Under the pieces are notes generated by a model. The model worked only from the letters and a program-made list of their open reading frames with translations. It did no database searches and was not told the origin of the DNA. From Acidimicrobiaceae bacterium (GTDB taxonomy: Bacteria > Actinomycetota > Acidimicrobiia > Acidimicrobiales > Ilumatobacteraceae), in NCBI GenBank assembly GCA_020637295.1, contig JACJWF010000002.1:186001-250000 (forward strand): DNA of 64,000 nt, in the 5' to 3' direction. Each line of letters begins with the position of its first letter. Within the stretch, counting starts at the first letter, position 1. A program made the position numbers and the translations under genes. This document shows, piece by piece, positions 31,872 through 40,125 of this stretch.

Positions 31872-32654
31872 ATGTTCCCCGTGCTCTGCGATCTCGACGG
31901 CGTCGTCTGGCTGGCGAACCGCCCCATCGACGGGTCGGTGGACGCCATCGCCCGGTTGCGGGCGGCCGGCCACCGGGTGCTGTTCGTCACCAACAACTCG
32001 TCGGCCGAGGTGGCCGTGCAGGAGGCCGCGCTGGCGGCCATCGGCGTCCCCGCCGAGGGCGACGTCCTGACCTCCGCGCAGGCGGCCGCCCTGCTCGTGG
32101 CGCCCGGCGAGCGGGCCATCGCCTGCGCAGGCGCCGGCGTGGTCGAGGCGTTGCGGCGGCAGGGCGCGATCGTCCTCGACGCTGGCGACCCGGCCGCCGG
32201 CGACGGAGCCGACGCGGTGGTGGTCGGCTGGCACCGGACCTTCGACTACGAACGGCTGACGCGGGCCACGACGGCCCTGCTCCGGGGTGCGCGGCTGGTG
32301 GGGACCAACGACGACGCCACCTACCCCACGCCCGACGGCCCCATTCCCGGGGGCGGGTCCATCCTCGCCGCCGTCGCCACGGCGTCGGGTGTGGCGCCGA
32401 CGATCGCCGGCAAGCCGTACGAGCCGATGGCCGCGCTGGTCCGCCGCACGGTGGGCGACGATGCCGCCCGCCGCGCCGTGATGGTGGGCGACCGGCCCTC
32501 GACCGACGGCCGCTTCGCCCGACTGCTCGGCTGCCGGTACGCCCACGTGCAGAGCGGCGTCACCCCGGCCGGCGCCGTGGTGGAGCCGACGCCGGACATC
32601 GAGGTGACCGACCTGGCCGCGGTCGCGGACGTGCTGCTGGCCGCCGAAGGGTAG
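31872..32654 (+). CDS. HAD-IIA phosphatase, Rv1692-like
   Basis: This 260-residue phosphatase of the NagD/phosphoglycolate-type HAD family has the nucleophile motif CDLDGVVW at residues 6-13, motif II FVTNNSS, the type IIA cap in the middle, motif III lysine in AGKPYEPM and motif IV VMVGDRPSTDG. The gene stands in the place of M. tuberculosis Rv1692, a glycerol-3-phosphate phosphatase, just upstream of a small gene, tlyA and nadK. A similar role in recycling glycerophosphate is plausible. The ATG follows GCCAACATGGCCAACG with no Shine-Dalgarno. Confidence 0.88.
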   Translation: MFPVLCDLDGVVWLANRPIDGSVDAIARLRAAGHRVLFVTNNSSAEVAVQEAALAAIGVPAEGDVLTSAQAAALLVAPGERAIACAGAGVVEALRRQGAIVLDAGDPAAGDGADAVVVGWHRTFDYERLTRATTALLRGARLVGTNDDATYPTPDGPIPGGGSILAAVATASGVAPTIAGKPYEPMAALVRRTVGDDAARRAVMVGDRPSTDGRFARLLGCRYAHVQSGVTPAGAVVEPTPDIEVTDLAAVADVLLAAEG

Positions 32655-32657
32655 GAT
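32652..32657 (+). promoter_or_regulatory. -10 hexamer TAGGAT before the phasin-like gene
   Basis: TAGGAT overlaps the stop codon of the HAD gene and ends six bases before the ATG at 32664. The transcript would be leaderless. Confidence 0.6.
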
Positions 32658-32663
32658 CGCACC

Positions 32664-33128
32664 ATGTCAGGAACCTCACTCCTCAAGCGCATGCTGGATG
32701 CCGGCATGCAGTTCACGGAGATGTCGCAGGAGCAGGCCGAGAAGCTCGTCAAGGAGTTCGTCAAGGCCGGCCAGGCGCGTCGCAAGGACAGCAACGAGCT
32801 GGTCCAGCAGCTCGTGGATCGCGGCCGCTCGGCCACCGAGCAGTGGGTGTCGGCGGCCCAGTCGGAGCTCAGCAAGCAGCTCAACCGGTTCGCCGGCCGG
32901 ATGGACGAGCTGGAGGGCCGGCTGGAGGAGTTGGCTGCGAAGGTCGGCCTGACCAGCCCGGCGAAGAAGGCCGCCCCGGCCAAGAAGGCGGCTCCCGCGT
33001 CGACGGCCGCGAAGAAGGTCCCCGCGAAGAAGGCCCCGGCGAAGAAGGCGACGGCCGCGAAGAAGGCCCCGGCGAAGAAGGCCCCGGCGAAGAAGGCCCC
33101 GGCGAAGAAGGCGGCAGCACAGGGCTGA
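32664..33128 (+). CDS. phasin-like coiled-coil protein with histone H1-like lysine-rich tail
   Basis: This 154-residue protein has an N-terminal helical part (residues 1-93: LLKRMLDAGMQFTEMSQEQAEK, ELVQQLVDRGRSATEQW, LNRFAGRMDELEGRLEELAAKV) similar to phasin or PHA-granule-associated proteins, and a C-terminal tail of about 55 residues made of AAKKAPAKKA repeats. Tails of this kind occur in bacterial histone H1-like proteins, in mycobacterial HU/HupB and in some phasins, and bind DNA or polyphosphate by charge. It corresponds in position to Rv1693. The one-base TGATG overlap couples it to tlyA. It may act in nucleoid organisation or attach granules to DNA. Confidence 0.75.
   Translation: MSGTSLLKRMLDAGMQFTEMSQEQAEKLVKEFVKAGQARRKDSNELVQQLVDRGRSATEQWVSAAQSELSKQLNRFAGRMDELEGRLEELAAKVGLTSPAKKAAPAKKAAPASTAAKKVPAKKAPAKKATAAKKAPAKKAPAKKAPAKKAAAQG
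33010..33111 (+). repeat. 15-base tandem-like repeats in the Lys/Ala tail
   Basis: AAGAAGGCCCCGGCG occurs four times, with partial copies in between, and encodes K-K-A-P-A units. The number of copies is likely to vary between strains through slippage. Confidence 0.85.
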
Positions 33129-33886
33129 TGGCCCGCCGACAACGGCTGGACGCCGAGCTCGTCCGCCGCAATCTGGTGGACAGCCGTGCCGCTGCCGAAC
33201 GGGCCATCTCCGAGCACCGTGTGCTGGTGAACGGCGCCGTTGCCGACAAGCCGGCGCGGCAGGTGCACGCCGGCGACGCGATCGTCCTGCAGGGTGACCC
33301 GCCGCGCTTCGTCAGCCGTGGCGGTGAGAAGCTCGACGCCGCGCTCGCGGCCTTCGGCATCGACGTGTCCGGTTGCCGGGTGCTGGACGCCGGTGCCAGC
33401 ACCGGGGGCTTCACGGACTGCTTGCTGCAGCGCGGCGCGGCCCACGTGGTGGCGCTGGACGTGGGCCATGGGCAGCTGCATCCGCGGATCCGCGAGGACG
33501 CCAGGGTGCAGGTGCTGGAGCGCTTCCATGTGCGCGACGTCACCCCGGATGCCATCGGTGGCCAGGTGGACCTGGTCACGGCCGACCTCTCGTTCATCTC
33601 CCTCACCCGCGTCATCCCGGCGATGGTCGGGGTGCTGGTCGGCGACGGCGCCATGGTCCTCCTCGTCAAGCCGCAGTTCGAGGCCGGGCGGGTAGAGGTG
33701 TCGCGAGGCCATGGGGTCATCACCGACCCTGCCATCCACACCCGGGTCTGCCAGGAAGTGGAGGCCGCCCTCGTCGCCGCGGGCTGCGCCGTGCGCCAGT
33801 GGGTGGACTCGCCGATCACGGGCGGTGACGGCAACCGCGAATTCCTTGTGCATGCAGTGTCCGAGCGGTCAGGATTCCCCGCGTGA
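33128..33886 (+). CDS. tlyA: TlyA-family 2'-O-methyltransferase
   Basis: It methylates ribose 2'-OH groups in 16S and 23S rRNA in mycobacteria, where loss gives capreomycin resistance. The 252-residue protein has an N-terminal S4 RNA-binding domain (residues 1-60: RRQRLDAELVRRNLVDSRAAAERAI, RVLVNGAVADKPARQV), a linker FVSRGGEKLDAAL and an FtsJ-like methyltransferase domain with the SAM loop VLDAGASTGGFTDCLL, DVGHGQL, DLSFISLT and VKPQFEAGR. The ATG overlaps the upstream stop by one base. A much longer open frame upstream is a shadow. Confidence 0.93.
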   Translation: MARRQRLDAELVRRNLVDSRAAAERAISEHRVLVNGAVADKPARQVHAGDAIVLQGDPPRFVSRGGEKLDAALAAFGIDVSGCRVLDAGASTGGFTDCLLQRGAAHVVALDVGHGQLHPRIREDARVQVLERFHVRDVTPDAIGGQVDLVTADLSFISLTRVIPAMVGVLVGDGAMVLLVKPQFEAGRVEVSRGHGVITDPAIHTRVCQEVEAALVAAGCAVRQWVDSPITGGDGNREFLVHAVSERSGFPA

Positions 33887-34746
33887 GCACGGTTCTCCTG
33901 GTAGCGCATCATGAACGGGTCGAAGCCGCCGCGCTGGCACGCACGGCCACGGAGTGGTTGGCCGCCCACGGGCACAGTGCGTTCATGTGCGCGGAGGACG
34001 CGGCCGCGCTCCACCTCCCGGCGATGGCCACCGGCCAGGCCCCGGGCGATGCCGACCTGGCGGTGAGCCTGGGCGGCGACGGCACGATGCTGCGCACGGT
34101 GAAGCTGGTCGGCGGCGCCGGCACCCCGATCATCGGGGTCAACGTGGGCCTGCTCGGCTACCTCACCGAGGTGGAGCCCGACGCCCTGTGCCCAGCGCTG
34201 CAGCGTTGGTTCGACGGCCCGGAGGCCGGCGAGTGGCGGCTGGACGAGCGGATGCTCCTGGATGTCGCGGTGGCGGCCCGGGGCGATCAGCCGGCAGCCG
34301 TCTTCACCGCGCTGAACGAGGGCGTGGTGGAGAAGCAGGAGTCCGGGCACACCGTCCGCCTGCTGGTGTCCATCGACGGCACCCCGTTCACTTCCTATGC
34401 CGCGGACGGGCTGATCCTGGCGACGCCCACCGGCTCCACTGCGTACTCCATGTCGGCGCGGGGGCCGGTGGTCTCGCCCCGCCTGCGGGCCGTCCTGCTG
34501 ACCCCCGTCTCACCGCACATGCTCTTCGACCGGACGCTCGTGCTGGACCCCGGTGAATCGGTGGAGGTGGAGGTCCTGGGTCACCGCGCTGCCACCCTGT
34601 CGATCGACGGCCAGCCCGCAGCAACGCTGGAGGAGGGGGATAGGGTGACGGTTGCGCCGTCCTCGCAGGTGGCGCGCTTCGTCCGCTTCGGGGAGCGGCG
34701 GTTCCATCACATCCTCAAGGCGAAGTTCGGGTTGACGGATCGCTGA
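33883..34746 (+). CDS. nadK: NAD kinase
   Basis: It phosphorylates NAD to NADP. The 287-residue protein has the SLGGDGTMLRTVKL motif with the catalytic aspartate, GVNVGLLGYLTEVE, ALNEGVVEK, the conserved ATPTGSTAYSMSARGPVVSP and a C-terminal FFERRFHHILKAKFGL-like ending. The GTG start overlaps the tlyA stop (GTGA). The order tlyA-nadK-recN is the same as in Mycobacterium. Confidence 0.95.
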   Translation: MSTVLLVAHHERVEAAALARTATEWLAAHGHSAFMCAEDAAALHLPAMATGQAPGDADLAVSLGGDGTMLRTVKLVGGAGTPIIGVNVGLLGYLTEVEPDALCPALQRWFDGPEAGEWRLDERMLLDVAVAARGDQPAAVFTALNEGVVEKQESGHTVRLLVSIDGTPFTSYAADGLILATPTGSTAYSMSARGPVVSPRLRAVLLTPVSPHMLFDRTLVLDPGESVEVEVLGHRAATLSIDGQPAATLEEGDRVTVAPSSQVARFVRFGERRFHHILKAKFGLTDR

Positions 34747-36336
34747 ATGCTGCACGAACTCCACATCGAATCGCTGGGCGTCATCGACCGGCTGGATCTC
34801 GTGCTCGGTCGCGGCCTCACGGCGCTCACCGGCGAGACCGGCGCCGGCAAGACGATGCTGGTGGAGGCCATCAGCCTGCTGGTCGGCGGTCGCGCCGATG
34901 CGACGATGGTGCGGCCGGGTGCCGGCGAGGCCAGGGTGGAGGGCCGGTTCGTCAGCGGCGACGAGGAGTTCGTGCTCGCCAGGGTCATCCCCGTGGACGG
35001 CCGTTCCCGCGCCTACGTCAATGGGCGGCTGGCCACCGCGGCCAACCTTGCGGAGTTGGGGGAGCGCTTCGTCGATCTGCACGGGCAGCATGCCCACCAA
35101 CGCCTGCTCTCCGCCGCCGAGCAGCGCGACGCCCTGGACCGCTATTGCCGCACCGACCTCGAGCCGCTGCGGGCGGCCCGCGCCAGCGTCACCGAGATCG
35201 ACGCCGCACTCGCGGCACTGGGTGGCGACTCCCGAGCCCGGGCGCGTGAGGTGGATCTGTTGCGCTTCCAGGTGCAGGAGTTGGAGACGGCCGCCATCAC
35301 CTCCGCCCGGGAGGACGTGGAGTTGGACGGAGAGCACGACCTCCTCGCCGGTGCAGTGGAACACCGGGCGGCTGGTGCGGCCGCAGTCGACGCGCTCGCC
35401 GGTGATGACGGCGCCACCGATGCCGTGAGTGCTGCGCTGCGAGCGCTGGCCGGACGTCTGCCGTTCGCCGAGTTGGAACGCCGGCTGCTGGCGGCAGCCG
35501 CGGACCTCGACGACATCGCCAGCGAACTGCGTTCCAAGGTGGACGCCATCGACGAGGACCCCGAGCGGCTGGCGGACGTGCGCGCCCGGCTGCAACTGCT
35601 CCGCGACCTGCGGCGCAAGTACGGCGACACGCTGGAGGAGGTGCTGGCGTTCCAGGCGGAGGCCGGTGGACGGCTGGCGGAACTGGAGGGCTACGAGGCC
35701 CGTGTCGAAGCGCTGGAGGCCGAGCGGGCCGCAGCTGTCGCCGCTGCGGCGACGGCCGCCGCAGCGGTCGGGGCCGCCCGCCGCGCCGGAGCGGCGCGCC
35801 TCGGCCCAGAGGTGCAGGAGCACCTGCGGCAGTTGGCGATGCCGCACGCCGAGGTCGCCGTGGAGGTCGGTGACGAGGACCCGGGCGACGAGGTGGCATT
35901 CCTGCTGGCCGCCAACCCTGGGTCGCCGCTGCTGCCGCTGGCCAGGGTGGCCAGCGGGGGTGAGCTGGCGCGCACCATGCTGGCCGTGCGGTTAGTGCTC
36001 ACCGAGGCCCCCGACACGCTGGTGTTCGACGAGGTGGACGCCGGCATCGGCGGCGCCGCGGCAGTCGCTGTCGGTCAGAGCCTGGCGGCACTGGGCCAGC
36101 GTCACCAGGTGCTGGTGGTCACCCACCTGGCGCAGGTGGCCGCACTGGCCGACACCCAGGTGGTGGTCTCCAAGCGGGTCACCGACGGGGTCACCGTGGC
36201 CGACGCCGTCGTGGTGGACGGCGAGGCTCGTGTGGCGGAGGTCGCTCGCATGCTGTCCGGCGACCTGGCCGGCGCGGCGGCGCGGTCCCACGCCGCCGAC
36301 CTGCTGGCGTCATCGGCGGAACGGCTACGACGATGA
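34747..36336 (+). CDS. recN: DNA repair protein RecN
   Basis: This SMC-like ATPase acts in double-strand break repair. The 529-residue protein has the Walker A ALTGETGAGKTMLVEAI (residues 27-43), a predicted coiled coil from about 150 to 350 interrupted by a short hinge-like part, the ABC signature ASGGELARTMLAVR and Walker B TLVFDEVDAGIGG, followed by QVLVVTHLAQVAALAD. It is slightly shorter than typical RecN (550-590). It begins directly after nadK and its stop overlaps the murJ ATG by four bases. Confidence 0.93.
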   Translation: MLHELHIESLGVIDRLDLVLGRGLTALTGETGAGKTMLVEAISLLVGGRADATMVRPGAGEARVEGRFVSGDEEFVLARVIPVDGRSRAYVNGRLATAANLAELGERFVDLHGQHAHQRLLSAAEQRDALDRYCRTDLEPLRAARASVTEIDAALAALGGDSRARAREVDLLRFQVQELETAAITSAREDVELDGEHDLLAGAVEHRAAGAAAVDALAGDDGATDAVSAALRALAGRLPFAELERRLLAAAADLDDIASELRSKVDAIDEDPERLADVRARLQLLRDLRRKYGDTLEEVLAFQAEAGGRLAELEGYEARVEALEAERAAAVAAAATAAAAVGAARRAGAARLGPEVQEHLRQLAMPHAEVAVEVGDEDPGDEVAFLLAANPGSPLLPLARVASGGELARTMLAVRLVLTEAPDTLVFDEVDAGIGGAAAVAVGQSLAALGQRHQVLVVTHLAQVAALADTQVVVSKRVTDGVTVADAVVVDGEARVAEVARMLSGDLAGAAARSHAADLLASSAERLRR

Positions 36337-37946
36337 CGGAGGTGGACGCCACCCAGGCGGCGGTGGCGGGCCTGCGGCGCGAGACGGCGGTGGTGACGGT
36401 GTGCACCCTGCTGTCGCGGATCACCGGCTTCGGTCGCGTGCTGGCCACCATCGCGGTGCTCGGTGGTGGCGTGCTCGGCGACGTCTACCAGACTGCCAAC
36501 TACATCCCGAATCTCCTGTTCGAGTTCGTCGCCGCCGGGGCGCTGCAAGCCGCGCTGCTCCCGGCCTACGTCGCCGCCCGCCGGGAGGGCGGCGACCGTG
36601 CGTTGGGCGACGCGGTGCGGGCCACCGGCGGGGTCATCGCCGCGGCGCTCGCCGCCGTCACCGTGGTGGGCATGGCGCTGTCGCCGCTGATCGGACGGGC
36701 GATGGTCATCTCCGAGCCGGACCGGCTGCTGGCGGCGGACAAGCTGGACGTCATGGTGCCGATGGTGCTGGTGTTCGTGCCCCAGCTGCTGTTCTACGGC
36801 CTGGCCATGGCCACCAGCGCGGCGCTGAACGCCCGCGGCCGGTTCGTTGCCGCCGCGCTGGCGCCGGCCGTGAACAACGTGATCGTGATGGTCGCGTGCG
36901 TACTCTTCCGCGCCAGCCGCGACGGGGCCATCGCCGACCTGGACCTGACGCCCACCCAGTTCGCACTCATCGCCGGTGGCACCACCATGGGGGTCATCGC
37001 GTTCAGCCTCACGCCGGCGTTCGCGCTGCGCCGCCTGGGTGTGCCCTGGTGGCCAACCTGGCAGCCGCGCCATCCAGCCGTGGTGGCCATGCGCGGCCAG
37101 TTCGGCTGGGCCACGCTCTCCATCGTCGGCACGCTGGTGCCGACAGTCACCGCGCTGGCGCTGGGCAACGGGGCGCCGGGTGGCGTCGCCGTCTTCGTCT
37201 ACGCGTTCGCCTTCTTCGTCCTGCCCCACGCTTTGATCGCCGTGCCGGCCGCCACCACGGTGGCCCCCAGAGTGGCGGACCGCTTCCAGGCCGGCGACAT
37301 CCCCTCGGCGCGGGAGGCGATCGACAGTTCGATCCGCCTGGCAGGGCCGCTGCTGGTGCTCGGCGGGGCGGGCATGGTCGGGCTGGCCTGGCCACTGGCC
37401 CGGGCCTTCGCCTTCGGTCAGACTGCCAGCCAGGGCCTGGCCCCGATCGCCCACACCCTGATGGCGTTCGGCCCCGGCCTGCTCGGTTACGGCGTCGCCT
37501 TCGTGCTCACCCGCGTGCTGTTCGCGGTCGGCGACGTGCGCCACACGTCGTTGCTGATGATCGGCGCCGCGGTGGCCGGGGTGATGACGATGGGGCTGAT
37601 GTCCTGGCTGCTGCCGACCGGCGAACGGGCGGCCGCGCTGGCCATCGGCTACGGGGTCGCCCAGACGGTGGCGGCCGTCCTGCTGATGGGCCGTGTCCAC
37701 CACCTCAGCGGATCCATGGGCCACCGGGTGGTCGGCCGGCTGCTGGGCGAGGCCCTGCTCGGCGGCACCGCAGCGGCCGGGGCGATGCTGGCCGTCGGGA
37801 TGGCCGTGCCGGACACCCGGTGGTGGTCGGTCGTGGAACTGCCGGCGGGCGGATTGGTGGGCGTCGCCGTGTTCGCCGGGGTCCTGGCGGCGCTACGCCG
37901 AGACCAGGTCGCCGGCTGGCTGCGTGCTCGCCGCGCGGCGGGCTGA
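36333..37946 (+). CDS. murJ: MurJ/MviN lipid II flippase
   Basis: This 537-residue polytopic membrane protein of the MOP superfamily is thought to flip lipid II across the membrane for peptidoglycan synthesis. It has the N-terminal LLSRITGFGRVLATIAVLGGG, with the conserved arginines, DVYQTANYIPNLLFEFVAAGALQAALLPAYV, then about 14 hydrophobic segments. It lacks the large pseudokinase extension found in mycobacterial MviN (Rv3910). In Mycobacterium the gene lies elsewhere, so its place after recN is a local difference. Its last 54 bases overlap the convergent PAP2 gene. Confidence 0.9.
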   Translation: MTEVDATQAAVAGLRRETAVVTVCTLLSRITGFGRVLATIAVLGGGVLGDVYQTANYIPNLLFEFVAAGALQAALLPAYVAARREGGDRALGDAVRATGGVIAAALAAVTVVGMALSPLIGRAMVISEPDRLLAADKLDVMVPMVLVFVPQLLFYGLAMATSAALNARGRFVAAALAPAVNNVIVMVACVLFRASRDGAIADLDLTPTQFALIAGGTTMGVIAFSLTPAFALRRLGVPWWPTWQPRHPAVVAMRGQFGWATLSIVGTLVPTVTALALGNGAPGGVAVFVYAFAFFVLPHALIAVPAATTVAPRVADRFQAGDIPSAREAIDSSIRLAGPLLVLGGAGMVGLAWPLARAFAFGQTASQGLAPIAHTLMAFGPGLLGYGVAFVLTRVLFAVGDVRHTSLLMIGAAVAGVMTMGLMSWLLPTGERAAALAIGYGVAQTVAAVLLMGRVHHLSGSMGHRVVGRLLGEALLGGTAAAGAMLAVGMAVPDTRWWSVVELPAGGLVGVAVFAGVLAALRRDQVAGWLRARRAAG

Positions 37947-38813
37947 GCGGCGGTTCTCCCACCAGCCCGTCACCTGGATGGCGAACACGGCCACTGCCAG
38001 GCCGCCGACGGCGTCGAGCAGGTAGTGGTTGGCGGTGACGACGATGACGAACAACGTCATCCCAGCGTGCGCGATGCCGAGTGCCTTCGCCACCCGGTTG
38101 CGGGAGAACCACCAGAGCATCAGCGCACACCACAGGGACCATCCGAAGTGGAGGCTGGGCATCGCCGCGTACGGATTGGCGACGGCCTTGGCCACGGGCG
38201 ACTGGTAGGAGAACGCCCCACCCGCCTCGTGCAGGGTGTCCTCGAAGCACTTGCCGATGGTCGGCCCGGCCGGCGACGCCGCGGGGATGCCGTCGTTGCA
38301 GCTGAGGAGGCGGGGAGGTGCCAGGGGGAAGGCGATGAACGACACCATCGCCGTCAGGGTCATGACGGCCAGGATGGTGCGGGCCCGCCGGTAGTGCTCG
38401 TGGCGGAAGAAGAACAGCCAGGCGAGGATGCCGCCGGTGGCGACGAAGTGCAGCGAGCCGTAGTACGTGTTGGCGATGGTGATCAGCCACCCGAGTGGCA
38501 GGAGCGCCTCCTGGATCGGCTGCTCCACGAAGATGTGCAGCGCCTTCTCCGCGCTGACCACCCAGTTGGCGTGGCGGAACGCCCGGTTGCGAGCGCCGAG
38601 GTCGGCCAGGCCACGGATGAACTGGTAGACGAAGTAGAAGACGGCGATGAGCAGGATCTCCCGCAGCCAGGCACGGCTGGAGCGGTTGCGGCCGGTGTCC
38701 GCCGGCGTGCCGGCCGGGTCTGCGAGCGCACCGTCGGCATCGGGCACCCCTCCGGCCACCGCGGACTGGGCTCCGGGGCCGGTGGGCTCCTCGGGGTCGG
38801 CGGGGATCGGCAC
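37893..38813 (-). CDS. PAP2-superfamily membrane phosphatase or inositolphosphate transferase-like protein
   Basis: The 306-residue protein has a proline-rich cytosolic N-terminus (residues 1-50), then about six membrane segments (IAVFYFVYQFIRGLADL, HFVATGGILAWLFFF, ILAVMTLTAMVSFIAFPLAPPR). AMPSLHFGWSLW is PAP2 motif 2 with the catalytic histidine, and TANHYLLDAVGG is motif 3. The RFHNWVVS-like region (AFRHANWVVSAEKALHIFVEQ) is typical of the actinobacterial branch that acts on phospholipid or prenyl-phosphate head groups. The GTG start is supported by TACACT eight bases upstream. The substrate is unknown. Confidence 0.85.
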   Translation of the reverse strand: MPIPADPEEPTGPGAQSAVAGGVPDADGALADPAGTPADTGRNRSSRAWLREILLIAVFYFVYQFIRGLADLGARNRAFRHANWVVSAEKALHIFVEQPIQEALLPLGWLITIANTYYGSLHFVATGGILAWLFFFRHEHYRRARTILAVMTLTAMVSFIAFPLAPPRLLSCNDGIPAASPAGPTIGKCFEDTLHEAGGAFSYQSPVAKAVANPYAAMPSLHFGWSLWCALMLWWFSRNRVAKALGIAHAGMTLFVIVVTANHYLLDAVGGLAVAVFAIQVTGWWENRRSARRAASTQPAGDLVSA

Positions 38814-38821
38814 GGCCGATG

Positions 38822-38827
38822 AGTGTA
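38822..38827 (-). promoter_or_regulatory. -10 hexamer TACACT before the PAP2 gene
   Basis: On the minus strand TACACT ends eight bases before the GTG at 38813. A leaderless start is likely. Confidence 0.55.
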
Positions 38828-38884
38828 CCCCTCCGGTGCCGCCCGGTCCGGCAGCACGCGGCGGCAGGAACGGCCGTTCCGTGG

Positions 38885-40111
38885 CTAGCCCCCGGCGCCG
38901 CTGCCGCCCGACCAGCGGGTGCGTTGGACCGTGCTGGGAACACCGCGGCGGCGGAACACCCAGGCGCGCAGCAGGGCGAACCGCACGGCCGCCAGTGGCA
39001 CCCAGACGGCCACGAGGGTGAGGGCCTCTCGGGTACGGCTGCCGTCGGCCAGGACCGCGGCGGCGACGGACACCGAGATGCCGAGCAGGAACGTGACCGT
39101 CAGCCGTGCGAACTGCACCCGTCGGTCGGCCCGGGCGTGATGACCGAACGTGTACCGGCGGTTGGCCCACGAGTTGGCGGCGGCGACCGACCCGAACGCC
39201 ACCGCCGCCGACACCCCGGCGCCCCACACGGTGCGCGCCAGCAGGTAGATGGCCAGGGACGCGAGTGTGCTGAGCACGCCGACCTTGAGGAACGTCACCA
39301 GCTGGCGGCCCATGTCGTCGGTGAGGCCGGCGCGGGCAGCGCTTCCGAGGTCGGCGCGCCCGTGCCCCCGCAGGAAGCTGGCGAACACCCGCAGCACGCC
39401 GCGCAGGTCGTCGCGGGCGGTGGCCACCACGTGGACGCGCGAATCCGGGTCGTCCACCCAGTCCACCGGCACCTCGAGGATCCGCAGCCCGTTGTGCTCG
39501 GCGAGCAGCAGGAGCTCCGTGTCGAAGAACCATGCTTCGTCCTCGACCAGCGGCAGCAGCGCCTGGGCGACGTCCGCCCGCACGGCCTTGAAGCCGCACT
39601 GGGCGTCGCGGAATCGGGTGAGGAAGATGGCGCGCAGGATGCGGTTGTAGGTGCGGGAGATGAATTCCCGCCGCGGCCCGCGGGCGACCGCCGCCCCTGG
39701 CGCGAGGCGTGAACCGATGGCCAGCTCGCTGTGGCCCGAGCGGATGGCAGCGACCATCGGAGCCAGCGCCTCGAGCCCGGTGGACAGGTCCACATCCATG
39801 TAGGCGACGACCTCTGCGTCCGTGGCCGTCCACGCGGCACGCAGTGCCCGGCCGCGGCCCTTGCGGTCCAGCTCGACCACCCTGACGGCGGGCAGCTCGG
39901 CGCCGAGTGCGTGGGCCACCTGCCGGGTGGAGTCCGTGGAGGCGTTGTCGGCGATGGTGATCCGCCAGGCCCAGGGCAGGGCGGAGGAAAGGTAGGCGTG
40001 CAGCCGCTCGATGCTGGAGCGCAGCACGTGCTCCTCGTTGTAGACGGGCACCGTCACATCCACGACCGGCGCGACGGCACACGGGCCGGGAGGCGCGGCG
40101 GGGGTGGGCAT
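38885..40111 (-). CDS. GT2 dolichyl-phosphate-mannose-synthase-like glycosyltransferase fused to GtrA-like membrane domain
   Basis: Residues 1 to about 245 form a GT-A fold: VDVTVPVYNEEHVLRSSIERL, IADNASTDSTRQVA, ELDRKGRGRAL and the metal-binding AYMDVDLSTGLEAL, then GFKAVRAD and WFFDTELLLLAEHNGLRILEVPVDW. The remaining part has four hydrophobic segments of GtrA type (LVTFLKVGVLSTLASLAIYLLAR, VAFGSVAAANSWANRRYTFG). Such fusions make polyprenyl-phosphate sugars on the inner face and help move them across the membrane. The total is 408 residues. The ATG is supported by TAGCAT eight bases upstream. It overlaps nothing and precedes PAP2 on the same strand. Confidence 0.88.
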   Translation of the reverse strand: MPTPAAPPGPCAVAPVVDVTVPVYNEEHVLRSSIERLHAYLSSALPWAWRITIADNASTDSTRQVAHALGAELPAVRVVELDRKGRGRALRAAWTATDAEVVAYMDVDLSTGLEALAPMVAAIRSGHSELAIGSRLAPGAAVARGPRREFISRTYNRILRAIFLTRFRDAQCGFKAVRADVAQALLPLVEDEAWFFDTELLLLAEHNGLRILEVPVDWVDDPDSRVHVVATARDDLRGVLRVFASFLRGHGRADLGSAARAGLTDDMGRQLVTFLKVGVLSTLASLAIYLLARTVWGAGVSAAVAFGSVAAANSWANRRYTFGHHARADRRVQFARLTVTFLLGISVSVAAAVLADGSRTREALTLVAVWVPLAAVRFALLRAWVFRRRGVPSTVQRTRWSGGSGAGG

Positions 40112-40119
40112 GGCGCCCG

Positions 40120-40125
40120 ATGCTA
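40120..40125 (-). promoter_or_regulatory. -10 hexamer TAGCAT before the GT2-GtrA gene
   Basis: On the minus strand TAGCAT ends eight bases before the ATG at 40111. It overlaps the end of the upstream gene. Confidence 0.55.

Noticed and set aside
33010..33111. Regular 15-base repeats considered as a CRISPR array or satellite
   Set aside because: The units are contiguous without unique spacers and stay in frame, encoding K-K-A-P-A units of the protein tail.
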